From Bacteroidota bacterium (GTDB taxonomy: Bacteria > Bacteroidota > Bacteroidia > Bacteroidales > GCA-2748055): a DNA stretch of 45,759 nucleotides. Numbering within the stretch: position 1 is the stretch's first letter; each line of letters opens with the position of its first letter. A program made the position numbers and the translations under genes. Of the stretch, positions 9,825 through 18,109 are shown piece after piece. Location: NCBI GenBank assembly GCA_020047715.1, contig JAIFNN010000092.1:1-45759 (forward strand). Reading direction: 5' to 3'. The notes beneath the pieces are model-generated. The model did not search any database. It saw only the letters and a program-made list of their open reading frames with translations, and was not told the origin of the DNA.

Positions 9825-10535
9825 CTAGTCGAGATAATATTCTGAGGTAAGGTTTTTGTATTCCTTGGAATATTTATGTCGCCCACCCGTTTCAATTATC
9901 ATCTCGCTCTCTTTTGCTTCTTGCTCAAAAAATGAAAAGTCAAGCAGCACCCGCTTATATTCTTTTCGGGGGATTGGCCGTATCCTGAGGATTTTTGCCG
10001 GGAATAAGTGATAGGCAGCCGCAAGCGCTATCATCTCAACCTCTTTGTCGGCGGGGAGAATAAGACAGAAATGTCCATTGGGATTCAGCAGGCTTTTTGC
10101 GCCTGATATCAGCTCATCCATCGCCAGACTGTCGTTATGTCGGGCGAGGCTCCTTGAAGAAGTCTTAGCCTTTAAGGAATCGCTGAAAAAGGGAGGATTG
10201 CATACCATCAGGTCGTAGGGAAATTGCGCAGTTTGGCAGAAGTCTTGGAAAGAAACACAGGTAACCGAGATTCTCCCGGCCCATGGGGATTCCTCAACAT
10301 TTTCCCCTGCTTGCAAAGCTGCTTCAGGATTAATTTCCAAAGCATCGATGAAGGCGTCGGAACGCTGGGCCAGCATAAGTGCAATAAGGCCTGTGCCAGT
10401 GCCGACATCCAGAATTCTCTTGCAGCCGGAAGCTTCAGCCCATGCCCCAAGCATCACCCCATCGGTGCCCACCTTCATGGCCGTTTTATCCTGACGGATG
10501 ATAAATTGTTTGAACTTAAACCAATTGTTCGACAT
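9825..10535 (-). CDS. trmN6: tRNA1(Val) adenine-37 N6-methyltransferase
   Basis: TrmN6 (YfiC) methylates N6 of A37 in tRNA1(Val) using S-adenosylmethionine in the cytoplasm. The N-terminus FKFKQFIIRQDKTAMKVGTD is the hallmark of this family. The SAM-binding motif I is ILDVGTGTGLIALMLA near residues 41-56, and the catalytic N6-adenine motif is CNPPFF near residues 113-118. The length, 236 aa, is typical. It overlaps the end of the DUF2400 gene by 20 bases, which suggests translational coupling in a lolD-DUF2400-trmN6 transcript. Nothing is missing from the active site. Confidence 0.94.
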   Translation of the reverse strand: MSNNWFKFKQFIIRQDKTAMKVGTDGVMLGAWAEASGCKRILDVGTGTGLIALMLAQRSDAFIDALEINPEAALQAGENVEESPWAGRISVTCVSFQDFCQTAQFPYDLMVCNPPFFSDSLKAKTSSRSLARHNDSLAMDELISGAKSLLNPNGHFCLILPADKEVEMIALAAAYHLFPAKILRIRPIPRKEYKRVLLDFSFFEQEAKESEMIIETGGRHKYSKEYKNLTSEYYLD

Positions 10536-11304
10536 GATTGTAATTTTTTCCCAAAGCGCTTAAACCGAAAAGAGCAAAATCGTATTTAACGGGATCTTTC
10601 GGGTCGAATTCCCTCAACCTGAAGGTTAACTCCTGAACGGCCTTCCAATCGTCCTGACTCCTCTTCAGCAAGCCCAGTTCGCGGGACACCTTACCCGAAT
10701 GAAGATCCAACGGCATATATAGGGCGGAGGGTGGAATATCCCAGAGCCCGAAGTCAACTCCCTTGTCATCCTTTCTCACAAGCCATCGAAGGAACATGTT
10801 GATGCGTTTTCCCGCCGCATTCTTTTCAATATCAGCAATGTGCTTGAGCGATCGGCGAGGAAAAGGGATATTGAAAAAAATATTCCGGAAATGGATAATT
10901 GCAGCCGGGATATTTCCGGCAGCGCTATAACCCTCCTCGAAAACGGTTTGTAATCCTCCGTGATTACGATAAATATTTTGGAGTGAGGTAAGGAAAAAGA
11001 CACAATCAACACCATTGAAAGTTCTGTGCTTAAAACCGAGAAAGTATTCGAAACGATCGGCATCCGACTCCATAAGGAACTGGTGGGGTCCGTCGGGCAT
11101 GCTTTCAAGAAGGCTAAACGCGTTGCGGATCATCACCGGACGCTGTCCCCAGGCAAGGCTTGCCGTAAGAAAAGCAGCAATTTCAATATCCTCCCTTTTG
11201 GAGAAACTGTGGGGCACCTGAATGGGGTCGGAAGCTATAAACGACCGACGGTTGAAATAATCAACATAGGTGTCGAGCAGGTTCTTTATTTCCGAAGTTT
11301 TCAA
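10516..11304 (-). CDS. TIGR02757/DUF2400 family protein of unknown function
   Basis: The 262 aa protein matches the TIGR02757 (DUF2400) pattern I know from Bacteroidota and other phyla: a short N-terminal helix, DPIQVPHSFSKREDIEIAAF, then LTASLAWGQRPVMIRNAF and HRTFNGVDCVFFLTSLQNIY, and later MFLRWLVRKDDKGVDFGLW and PLDLHSGKVSRELGL. The last two segments resemble the helical core of DNA-glycosylase/HhH-fold enzymes, but no reaction is established for the family. The only in-frame start near the family N-terminus is a TTG at 11304. The gene follows the lolD-like gene by 13 bases and overlaps trmN6, so it belongs to that operon. There is no signal peptide, so it is cytoplasmic. Confidence 0.88.
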   Translation of the reverse strand: MKTSEIKNLLDTYVDYFNRRSFIASDPIQVPHSFSKREDIEIAAFLTASLAWGQRPVMIRNAFSLLESMPDGPHQFLMESDADRFEYFLGFKHRTFNGVDCVFFLTSLQNIYRNHGGLQTVFEEGYSAAGNIPAAIIHFRNIFFNIPFPRRSLKHIADIEKNAAGKRINMFLRWLVRKDDKGVDFGLWDIPPSALYMPLDLHSGKVSRELGLLKRSQDDWKAVQELTFRLREFDPKDPVKYDFALFGLSALGKNYNHVEQLV

Positions 11305-11317
11305 GGCAAGGGATTTT

Positions 11318-11974
11318 CTACGAATCCAGAATCATTCCATCCTGCATGGTGAGCTTCCGGTCGGCCATGTCGGCCAGATGTGCATCATGGGTAACCAGAA
11401 CAATGGTCTGCTGCATTTTTTCGCGCAGGGTAAGGAAGAGTTCATGCAGTTCTTCTTTGTTGCGGGAATCGAGGTTACCTGAGGGTTCGTCGGCGAGAAT
11501 CACCGAAGGGTTGTTGATAAGAGCACGTGCAACGGCCACGCGTTGCTGCTCTCCCCCGGATAGCTCATTGGGCTTGTGCTCGAGGCGGTGATCGAGACGA
11601 AGGAATGTAAGGAGTTCTTTAGCTCTTTCCTCCACCTTGGCTCGGGAAGTTCCGCCAATAAATCCCGGTATGCAAACATTCTCGAACGCGGAAAATTCGG
11701 GCAAGAGGTGGTGAAACTGAAAAACGAACCCGATATTACGATTGCGGAATCGGGCAAGTTGTTTTTCTTTAAGGGAGCTGATCTCAATTTTGTTGATTGC
11801 AATACTTCCGGTTTCAAAAGGAAGGAGGGTACCAATTATTTGCAGCAAAGTTGTTTTGCCGGCTCCGCTTGCCCCAACGATGGAAACAATTTCCGCAGGC
11901 TTAATAGACAGGCTGATTCCTTTGAGAACCTCCAAGGTTCCGAAGGATTTGTGAATATTTTCTGCGAGGATCAT
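11318..11974 (-). CDS. lolD: LolD-like ABC transporter ATP-binding protein
   Basis: This is a 218 aa ABC ATPase of the LolD/MacB/FtsE class, which powers FtsX-fold permeases such as the lipoprotein-release LolCDE complex. It has Walker [12 protein letters not shown], a Q-loop ([14 protein letters not shown]), the signature [15 protein letters not shown], Walker [13 protein letters not shown] and a switch His in VTHDAHLA. All catalytic residues are present. The sequence [13 protein letters not shown] is characteristic of LolD. No LolC/E permease gene is adjacent; the neighbours are tatA upstream (38-base gap) and DUF2400 downstream. The only FtsX-type permease in the window, at 21195-22550, lacks its own ATPase and could in principle be a client, but this is speculative. 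Confidence 0.9.
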   Translation of the reverse strand: MILAENIHKSFGTLEVLKGISLSIKPAEIVSIVGASGAGKTTLLQIIGTLLPFETGSIAINKIEISSLKEKQLARFRNRNIGFVFQFHHLLPEFSAFENVCIPGFIGGTSRAKVEERAKELLTFLRLDHRLEHKPNELSGGEQQRVAVARALINNPSVILADEPSGNLDSRNKEELHELFLTLREKMQQTIVLVTHDAHLADMADRKLTMQDGMILDS

Positions 11975-12012
11975 TGATTCGGATTTAGGAATATAAGTAA
12001 AACGCCAAGTAG

Positions 12013-12285
12013 TTAATCCGATTTGATGTCCTTTTCCACCTTATTTATTATTTCCCGGGTTTCGTTCTCGATATCGGTTTTAATGTCGTTTATGTCTTTA
12101 GTTATTTCAGAAGTGCTTTCCCTGAACTCCTTTTTAATGTCATCGGAGGCTTTTTTAAACTCGCGCATTCCCTTCCCCAGACCTTTGGCAAGGTCAGGAA
12201 TGCTCTTGGAACCGAACAGCAGCAGGATTACCACAAAGATGACGACGATTTCCTGTCCACTGATAAATAATATAACATCAGGCAT
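12013..12285 (-). CDS. tatA: Sec-independent (Tat) translocase subunit TatA
   Basis: TatA forms the protein-conducting element of the twin-arginine pathway in the inner membrane. From the ATG at 12285 the product is 90 aa: a short N-terminus [18 protein letters not shown], one membrane helix, the hinge [20 protein letters not shown] with the conserved FG and amphipathic helix, then a charged tail predicted as coiled coil. The ORF-track start at 12303 is a TTG inside the promoter -7 element, so the ATG is preferred. No tatC is in the window. TatB-like function cannot be excluded, although Bacteroidota commonly use a single TatA/E-type protein. The gene heads a probable tatA-lolD-DUF2400-trmN6 transcript. 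Confidence 0.92.
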   Translation of the reverse strand: MPDVILFISGQEIVVIFVVILLLFGSKSIPDLAKGLGKGMREFKKASDDIKKEFRESTSEITKDINDIKTDIENETREIINKVEKDIKSD

Positions 12286-12300
12286 AATCGGGATTTTGGT

Positions 12301-12308
12301 CAAAGATA
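12301..12308 (-). promoter_or_regulatory. Putative -7 element of the tatA promoter
   Basis: The minus strand reads TATCTTTG, a TAnnTTTG match placed just after the secDF terminator T-tract and about 16 bases upstream of the tatA ATG at 12285. The upstream half of the promoter would overlap the terminator. Confidence 0.45.
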
Positions 12309-12321
12309 GCGAACTTTAAGG

Positions 12322-12360
12322 AAAAAAAAAGGGGCCACCCCTTGTTTTAGGAGTGGCCCC
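12322..12360 (-). terminator. Rho-independent terminator of secDF
   Basis: On the minus strand, GGGGCCACTCC, a short loop (TAAAACA) and GGGGTGGCCCC form an 11-pair stem with one mismatch, followed at once by a run of nine T. It lies 20 bases past the secDF stop and separates secDF from tatA. Confidence 0.9.
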
Positions 12361-12379
12361 GGTTATTTCGATTCAATAA

Positions 12380-15300
12380 TTATTTTGTGTCATCTTTGTC
12401 AGCAATACGCCTTTTGATGGTGTCGAAAACAACAGGAGTTGCAATAAACACTGAAGAGTATGTACCTACGCCGATACCTACCAGGAGCGCGAAAACAAAT
12501 CCGCGAATTACTTCTCCCCCGAAGATAAACAAAGCACCAATAACGATAAGGGTTGAGAATGATGTACTGAATGTACGGCTCAAGGTGCTGTTCATAGCTC
12601 CGTTGATAGTTTCGTAATCGCCTCGCTTGCGGAACAGGTTCCTGAATTCCCTTATACGGTCAAACACAATCACGGTATCGTTGATGGAGTAACCGATTAC
12701 TGTAAGGATTGCTGCAATGAATGCCTGGTCAATCTCCATAGAGAATGGCATGAAACCATGCAAGAGTGCGAAAATACCTATTATAATAAGCACGTCGTGC
12801 GCCAGAGATACAAGTGCGCCCACTCCAAACTGCCAGTTGCGGAACCTCATCAGTATATAAAGGAAAATCATAACCAGAGAGAGCAAAATTGCCCAAACAG
12901 CCTGTACTTTAATGTCGGTGGCAATTGCGGGTCCAACTTTAAGCGAGCTCTTCACATATTGGTCCGTGTCGATGAAATCAGCTCTGGAAATAGCTCCTTC
13001 CGGAATTAATCCAGGTACGAGGCCGTCATAAAATTTCGATTTAATGATGCTGTCCACAGCAGAGCCCTCGTCTTCGATTAAAACTTTTGTGGTAATCCTT
13101 ACTCTGTTTTTTTCACCGAAAGTAATTACCATTGGTGATTCGCCGAGGCTTTTCTTTAATGCTTCACGAACCTCCAGCGTGTTCACATCCTGTTTGAATT
13201 CAACCACATAGTTTCTACCTCCTGTAAAATCAACGCCCAGACTTAATCCCCTGGTAAGAAGAGCTATCATACCAATAGTGATAAAAATCCCTGAGATGAC
13301 ATAAAAGTACTTTCTCATTCCCAGGAAATCGATATTCACGTTTTTGAAAAGGTTTTCGGTGAACTTAGTGCTGAAAGTAAGATTGCGGTTTTTAGCAAGC
13401 AGACGCTCATAGATCAATCGGGTAATGAAGATTCCGGAGAAAAGGGATGTTAAAATACCGATTACCAGTGTGGTTGCAAAACCTTTGATAGGTCCGGTTC
13501 CGAACACATAAAGAATAACACCGGTAAGTATAGTCGTAACGTTGGAGTCGATAATAGCCGAATAAGCATTCTTGTAACCGTCGGCAATTGCAATTTTCAC
13601 ACCTTTTCCGGAGGCGAGCTCCTCCTTGATACGCTCAAAGATAAGAACGTTCGCATCAACAGCCATACCAATGGTTAGTGCGATACCGGCAATACCGGGC
13701 AGGGTAAGAACAGCCTGAAGGGAAGCAAGCACGCCAATGAGGAAAAACATATTGGCAGTAAGAGCTATATTTGCTACAAGCCCTCCACTGCGACTGTACC
13801 AGAACAACATATATAGAAAAACAACCACAAAAGAAAGAATAAAGGAATTCAATCCTGAGCTGATGGAAGCTTGTCCGAGTGATGGTCCGATTACCTCGCT
13901 GGACTCGATCCTGGCGCGGGCTGGCATTTTTCCCGATTTCAGAATATTTGCCAAGTCGGTTGCCTCAGCCTGGGTAAAGTTTCCCTCGATGCTGGAGCTC
14001 CCTCCTTTTATTTCACCCCTTACAACAGGAGCAGAAACAACATATCCGTCGAGTACAATTGCCAAGCATCGATTTATATTTTCGCGTGTAAGATTTGCCC
14101 AGCGTTTTGCACCTTCACCGTTCATCGACATGTGAACCTGAGCCTCGTTTTTAAACTGGCCGAACTGCATGTTTGCTTCCGTAACATATTTACCGCTCAT
14201 TGAAGCTCCTTTTTCGCGACTTGCTTTCAAGGCATGAAGTTCGATAAAGGTTTCATTCTCCTTCAGGGTTTTCTGATGCCAGTAAAACTTCATGTCGCCA
14301 GGAAATAGTGTTTTAATCTGAGGTCTCAGAAGCATGGTGTTTACAGTGGCTGTATCGCGGATATTGGCAATACCCACAACAGAACCTCCAACAGGCTGAT
14401 TTTGCTGATCGAGGTAGGGTATGAGCACTGAGAACAGAGGGTTTTCCTTCCTCATCTGATCTTCCTGCGAGGCCATGATGCTGGCGCTGTCTTGTGCTTC
14501 AATCAGGCTGATTTCGCCTGTTGAATCTTTAGGTGTGTCGAGCAGGGAAATCTCTCCCGAAGGACTTTTTACTTCATCCGTTTGCGTTGTGCCAAGAATT
14601 GCAGAACCACCTTCGGTTTCCGCAATTTCCTTCAAAAGGGAATTTGCCTGTTGGAAATATGGCAGAACCTCAATGTTTTCGTAAGTCGTCCAGAATTCAA
14701 GGTTAGCAGTACCTGTCAGAAGTTTGGTAACCCTTTCAGGGTCTTTGATACCGGGTAGCTCGATGAGAATACGACCCTGACGTTCCAGACGTTGAATATT
14801 AGGTTGAACAACCCCAAAGCGGTCGATACGGTTCCTCAATACGTTGAAAGAATTGTCGATGGCACTTTCAGCCTGGGTTCTTAGATATGAAACAACATCC
14901 TCATTAGGTGTGGTTAAATCGATCTCTCCGCGTGTGTCGGGTGTCATGAAAAACTGCGCCAGCTTTCCTCCCGGGTTCACTTGCTGGAATGATTCAGCAA
15001 ACAATACCACAAAGTCTTCCTGCACGGTTGCTCTTTTCTGTTTAGCCAGAGTCATTGTCTGGTTGAAAACCGGATCAGCAAGGTAATGAGGTGCGGCAAG
15101 AGATTTGATTACATCTTCTACAGATATCTCGAGAATTACGTTCATCCCGCCTTTCAGGTCGAGACCAAGGTTAATTTCTCTCTCCTTGCATTCCATGTAG
15201 GTGTATTTTCTTAACCACACGAAATTGTAAACTACCTCATTTGAGATTGAATCGAGGTAGTTTTTTTCCCTTATCGGATCCCCTTGCGCGTATTTGGCAG

Positions 15301-15403
15301 CATCTTTCTCAATCTTTTTGGAAAAAAAGGTAAATGAAAGTTGATAGACACAAACCAGTGCTAAAACAATGGCGAATAACCGGATAGCTCCTTTATTTTG
15401 CAT
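12380..15403 (-). CDS. secDF: Fused protein-export subunit SecDF
   Basis: SecD and SecF, fused as is usual in Bacteroidota, use the proton gradient to pull proteins through SecYEG. The 1007 aa product has an N-terminal membrane helix (residues 7-27), the SecD periplasmic P1 domain starting NLGLDLKGGMNVILEISV, six SecD-type membrane helices (about 510-670, with the IALTIGMAVDANVLIFERIKE region), then the SecF half from about residue 700, with LGVDFTGGRNYVVEF and a second six-helix set ending VVFDTIKRR. The SecD region carries an insert near residues 245-320, including a near-repeat SGEISLLD / TGEISLIE. The gene stands alone, with its own promoter and a strong terminator. Confidence 0.96.
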   Translation of the reverse strand: MQNKGAIRLFAIVLALVCVYQLSFTFFSKKIEKDAAKYAQGDPIREKNYLDSISNEVVYNFVWLRKYTYMECKEREINLGLDLKGGMNVILEISVEDVIKSLAAPHYLADPVFNQTMTLAKQKRATVQEDFVVLFAESFQQVNPGGKLAQFFMTPDTRGEIDLTTPNEDVVSYLRTQAESAIDNSFNVLRNRIDRFGVVQPNIQRLERQGRILIELPGIKDPERVTKLLTGTANLEFWTTYENIEVLPYFQQANSLLKEIAETEGGSAILGTTQTDEVKSPSGEISLLDTPKDSTGEISLIEAQDSASIMASQEDQMRKENPLFSVLIPYLDQQNQPVGGSVVGIANIRDTATVNTMLLRPQIKTLFPGDMKFYWHQKTLKENETFIELHALKASREKGASMSGKYVTEANMQFGQFKNEAQVHMSMNGEGAKRWANLTRENINRCLAIVLDGYVVSAPVVRGEIKGGSSSIEGNFTQAEATDLANILKSGKMPARARIESSEVIGPSLGQASISSGLNSFILSFVVVFLYMLFWYSRSGGLVANIALTANMFFLIGVLASLQAVLTLPGIAGIALTIGMAVDANVLIFERIKEELASGKGVKIAIADGYKNAYSAIIDSNVTTILTGVILYVFGTGPIKGFATTLVIGILTSLFSGIFITRLIYERLLAKNRNLTFSTKFTENLFKNVNIDFLGMRKYFYVISGIFITIGMIALLTRGLSLGVDFTGGRNYVVEFKQDVNTLEVREALKKSLGESPMVITFGEKNRVRITTKVLIEDEGSAVDSIIKSKFYDGLVPGLIPEGAISRADFIDTDQYVKSSLKVGPAIATDIKVQAVWAILLSLVMIFLYILMRFRNWQFGVGALVSLAHDVLIIIGIFALLHGFMPFSMEIDQAFIAAILTVIGYSINDTVIVFDRIREFRNLFRKRGDYETINGAMNSTLSRTFSTSFSTLIVIGALFIFGGEVIRGFVFALLVGIGVGTYSSVFIATPVVFDTIKRRIADKDDTK

Positions 15404-15456
15404 TTGTAAACGGTTTAATTTTTCGTATTTTTTTGAGTATCATTTTAAAATGACCG

Positions 15457-15464
15457 CAAATATA
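15457..15464 (-). promoter_or_regulatory. Putative -7 element of the secDF promoter
   Basis: The minus strand reads TATATTTG, an exact TAnnTTTG match 53 bases upstream of the secDF ATG, in an A/T-rich gap. No -33 TTTG is seen at the usual spacing. Confidence 0.45.
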
Positions 15465-15527
15465 GTATTATTTTTTTAGAATTCATATTGGGATTAAAAC
15501 TGTTAAAGAAGCAGGATGCCAAAGGGT

Positions 15528-15980
15528 TTAGCGTTTATTGGCTGCAGGCTTTTTCAAAATAAGCATTGCTTTTGAATAATCAATCACGGCATTCATTTCG
15601 AGGAGGAAATCGCTTCCCAGCAAACCATGGATCTGTCGGCCGGTAACTTTCTGATACAACATATTAATACTTTGAAGATCGATAAGCACCACGGGGAAAT
15701 CGGACAGCTTGAGCTTGCCCAGCTTAAAGCTGTCGGCTATGGCAAATACACTTTCTATGTTTCCGGCCACAATACCGGCAGACTGAATCTCTTCTTTGTT
15801 TCGTCTGTCGGAGAGCCTCATCTTACTGCCCAGCAGGGATTTGTCAAATACAGTTCTCGATGCTCCCGTATCGATGATTAAATTTACCGGGAGCTTATTA
15901 ATTTTCACTTCAATCAGGAGATGGAAACTCTCTCCGTCGAGTTCAATGATATGAATGGGAATTTTGTATCGGGAAGGCAT
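15528..15980 (-). CDS. Retropepsin-like aspartic protease
   Basis: The 150 aa protein has the aspartyl-protease core: LPVNLIIDTGASRTVFDKSL, with the catalytic Asp in the D-T-G-A-S motif near residues 37-41, and the C-terminal GLLGSDFLLEMNAVIDY hairpin with the LLGSDFL motif. Single-domain proteases of this type must dimerise to form an active site, as retroviral proteases do. There is no signal peptide or lipobox, so action in the cytoplasm is likely, and the substrate is unknown. It follows mdh on the same strand after a 147-base gap that contains a repeat-like hairpin. The fold assignment is good; proteolytic activity is inferred from the intact motif. Confidence 0.86.
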   Translation of the reverse strand: MPSRYKIPIHIIELDGESFHLLIEVKINKLPVNLIIDTGASRTVFDKSLLGSKMRLSDRRNKEEIQSAGIVAGNIESVFAIADSFKLGKLKLSDFPVVLIDLQSINMLYQKVTGRQIHGLLGSDFLLEMNAVIDYSKAMLILKKPAANKR

Positions 15981-15990
15981 AGTTCTGTAA

Positions 15991-16025
15991 TTTCACGCAA
16001 AGACGCTAAGTGCGCAAGCACTAGC
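15991..16025. repeat. Short hairpin within a dispersed-repeat-like sequence
   Basis: The stretch TTTCACGCAAAGACGCTAAG leads into GCTAAGTGC (16005-16013), a GCAA loop and GCACTAGC (16018-16025), a hairpin with one bulged base. Cacgcaaagacgc-type runs are a familiar kind of dispersed intergenic repeat in bacterial genomes. It lies 10 bases upstream of the protease gene start. Confidence 0.4.
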
Positions 16026-16127
16026 AAACAAAGGGCTAAGATAGCGGTTTTCTGAACGCACTATAGCGACTTTCCGCGAAATTTTCAAGCAAGTTTAAAT
16101 TCGTACAAAGAAGGGAACCAACATCGA

Positions 16128-17066
16128 TTAGAAAAGATTCATGTCATCCAGCACTTTCATGGTTTCCTTGACAGAGTTGGCCGAGTCGACCAGCAATTTC
16201 TTTTCATCGGCGTCAAGGTTGATCTCTATGATTTCTTCAACCCCTTTTCTGCCAAGCTTAACCGGAACCCCAAGATAAATATCCTTAAGGCCGTATTCAC
16301 CATTCAGGTAAGCGCATATAGGAAAGATCCGCTTCTGGTCGTCAACAATCGCCTCAACCATCTGAGCTGCAGCTGCACCGGGAGCGTACCATGCTGATGT
16401 TCCCATGAGATTTACCAATTCGCCCCCTCCTTTTCGGGTTCTCTCCACAATTTTCTCAATCACATCAGTGCTGAGCAATTCAGTTACCGGGATACCATTA
16501 ACAGAAGTATAACGGGGGAGTGGAACCATTGTGTCGCCATGACCTCCCAAAAGCATCGCATGAATATCCTTTGGCGACACGTCAAGTGCCTCAGCAAGGA
16601 ACGCCTTATAACGACCTGTGTCGAGTGTGCCCGCCATCCCAAAAACTTTCTGACTGGGCTTGTTTGCTGTCATGTAAGCCGCATAGGTCATAACATCCAG
16701 AGGATTGGATACTACAATAATTATGGCTTCGGGGGAGTATTTGATCACCTTTTCGGTTACTTCCTTAACAATAAGTGCGTTGGTCTTTATCAAATCATCC
16801 CTCGACATCCCCGGCTTGCGTGGCAAACCAGAAGTAATAACAACGATTCCTGAACCTTTGGTTTTTAAGTAATCGTTGGTTGAGCCGATTACCCGGGAAT
16901 TAAAATTGTTTATCGAAGAAGATTGCCAAATATCCAGAGCTTTGCCTTCAGCAACGCCTTCCTTGATATCGACCAGCACAACTTCTTTTGCCAAATCTTT
17001 GTGAGCAATAACATTTGCGCATGTTGCTCCAACGTTTCCTGCTCCAATAATTGTAATCTTATTCAT
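16128..17066 (-). CDS. mdh: Malate dehydrogenase
   Basis: The enzyme interconverts malate and oxaloacetate with NAD in the TCA cycle or its reductive branch. The 312 aa protein begins MNKITIIGAGNVGATCANVI with the NAD-binding GAGNVG. The substrate loop GLPRKPGMSRDDL has Arg at the specificity position, which favours malate over lactate. The catalytic His is in LLGGHGDTMVPLPRY, and the active-site Asp/Arg pair is in the NPLDVMTYAAY region. The length and the motifs fit the LDH-like malate dehydrogenase group common in Bacteroidota and Chlorobi. It is monocistronic or leads weakly into the downstream protease gene. Confidence 0.96.
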   Translation of the reverse strand: MNKITIIGAGNVGATCANVIAHKDLAKEVVLVDIKEGVAEGKALDIWQSSSINNFNSRVIGSTNDYLKTKGSGIVVITSGLPRKPGMSRDDLIKTNALIVKEVTEKVIKYSPEAIIIVVSNPLDVMTYAAYMTANKPSQKVFGMAGTLDTGRYKAFLAEALDVSPKDIHAMLLGGHGDTMVPLPRYTSVNGIPVTELLSTDVIEKIVERTRKGGGELVNLMGTSAWYAPGAAAAQMVEAIVDDQKRIFPICAYLNGEYGLKDIYLGVPVKLGRKGVEEIIEINLDADEKKLLVDSANSVKETMKVLDDMNLF

Positions 17067-17104
17067 AATCAGAAGCTTTAGTTATTATTATTCAAGGCAA
17101 TAGG

Positions 17105-17112
17105 CAAATATA
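17105..17112 (-). promoter_or_regulatory. Putative -7 element of the mdh promoter
   Basis: The minus strand reads TATATTTG, a TAnnTTTG match 38 bases upstream of the mdh ATG, within an A/T-rich stretch. There is no clear -33 element. Confidence 0.45.
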
Positions 17113-17302
17113 ATTAAATTAGTTAAATATATACATTTTTATAGTTATTCGCCTTCGGTACAGAAATATGATCTTGAAATTCAGATTTGTAAACTGACAG
17201 CATCCCAAGCTTTACGGATCAGAAAAAAATCTATATCTTGGAGGGTCAGATTTATTTTGAAACAGGGCTTTGCGAAAGCCTCTTGAAACCGAAAATTGCG
17301 CC

Positions 17303-18100
17303 ATGAAAAGTATCTCACTGTTTACCGCTATTTGTTGTTTTCTTATTTTTTCCTGCGACGATTCTTCGACCAAAAAGAAGGTTAAAGATGGTATTGCATA
17401 TGAGTATTATTCCGACGGTATTATAAAAACGGAAACTGAGGTACAGGACACTCTGGCACACGGTCTTATGAAAAAATACGATAGGGATGGGAACCTCAGC
17501 AGTGTTTACACCTTTAAGATGGGGAAACTCGATGGTCCAGCGGTGACCTACTATCCGAACGGCAAACTGGAACAGAAAATGGTCTACAGGAATGGCCGTC
17601 GGGAAGGCAGCTCACAATGGTTTTACAATACAGGTGAGTTGTATAGGGTAATTCCATTCAAAGAGGGAAAAATTGAAGGAACCAAAATTACTTATTACAA
17701 AGATGGTACAATTATGGCGGAAGCTCCTTTCCATAACAGTATGCCCGGGATTGGACTGAAAGAGTACAACATGAAAGGAGAGCTCCTTAAAGATGAAACA
17801 AAAATTGTTGTAAGGGAAGAAAACAGGCTTTTTGCCGAAAACAAGTTCATACTCCATCTGAGCCTGAGCCAGCCGGTAAAAGGTGCAAATTTTTATCTCG
17901 GGGAACTGGTGGAAGGGAAATTTCTTTCTCCCAATCAATGGCAACTTCCCGAAGACTCGGATGGCGCGAGTTACACCTTTAACGTTTTTAAAGGTGGCTT
18001 CAGAATGGAAACCTTGGTTTTAACGGCAAGCTATAAAACAAACAAATCAAATTACCGCGTAATCAGCAGGAACTATAACCTTGCTATTGACAATAAATAG
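17303..18100 (+). CDS. MORN-repeat lipoprotein (YwqK-type)
   Basis: From the ATG at 17303 the product is 265 aa and starts MKSISLFTAICCFLIFSCDD, a lipoprotein signal with lipobox IFSC. The ORF-track start at 17270 is a TTG and would spoil the signal. Residues about 30-160 are tandem MORN_2-type repeats: YEYYSDGIIKTETEV, MKKYDRDGNLSSVYTF, VTYYPNGKLEQKMVY, QWFYNTGELYRVIPF and ITYYKDGTIMAEAPF, each about 22 residues. Such proteins are often labelled YwqK-family antitoxins, but no toxin gene is near and a lipoprotein location argues against a toxin-antitoxin role. The C-terminal third is a beta-rich domain I do not recognise. The gene converges on the transglutaminase-like gene with a 9-base gap. 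Confidence 0.85.
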   Translation: MKSISLFTAICCFLIFSCDDSSTKKKVKDGIAYEYYSDGIIKTETEVQDTLAHGLMKKYDRDGNLSSVYTFKMGKLDGPAVTYYPNGKLEQKMVYRNGRREGSSQWFYNTGELYRVIPFKEGKIEGTKITYYKDGTIMAEAPFHNSMPGIGLKEYNMKGELLKDETKIVVREENRLFAENKFILHLSLSQPVKGANFYLGELVEGKFLSPNQWQLPEDSDGASYTFNVFKGGFRMETLVLTASYKTNKSNYRVISRNYNLAIDNK

Positions 18101-18109
18101 TAACGCAAT

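Noticed and set aside
17303-18100. YwqK antitoxin of a toxin-antitoxin pair
   Set aside because: The protein has a lipoprotein signal and no adjacent toxin candidate; only the MORN-repeat similarity supports the name.
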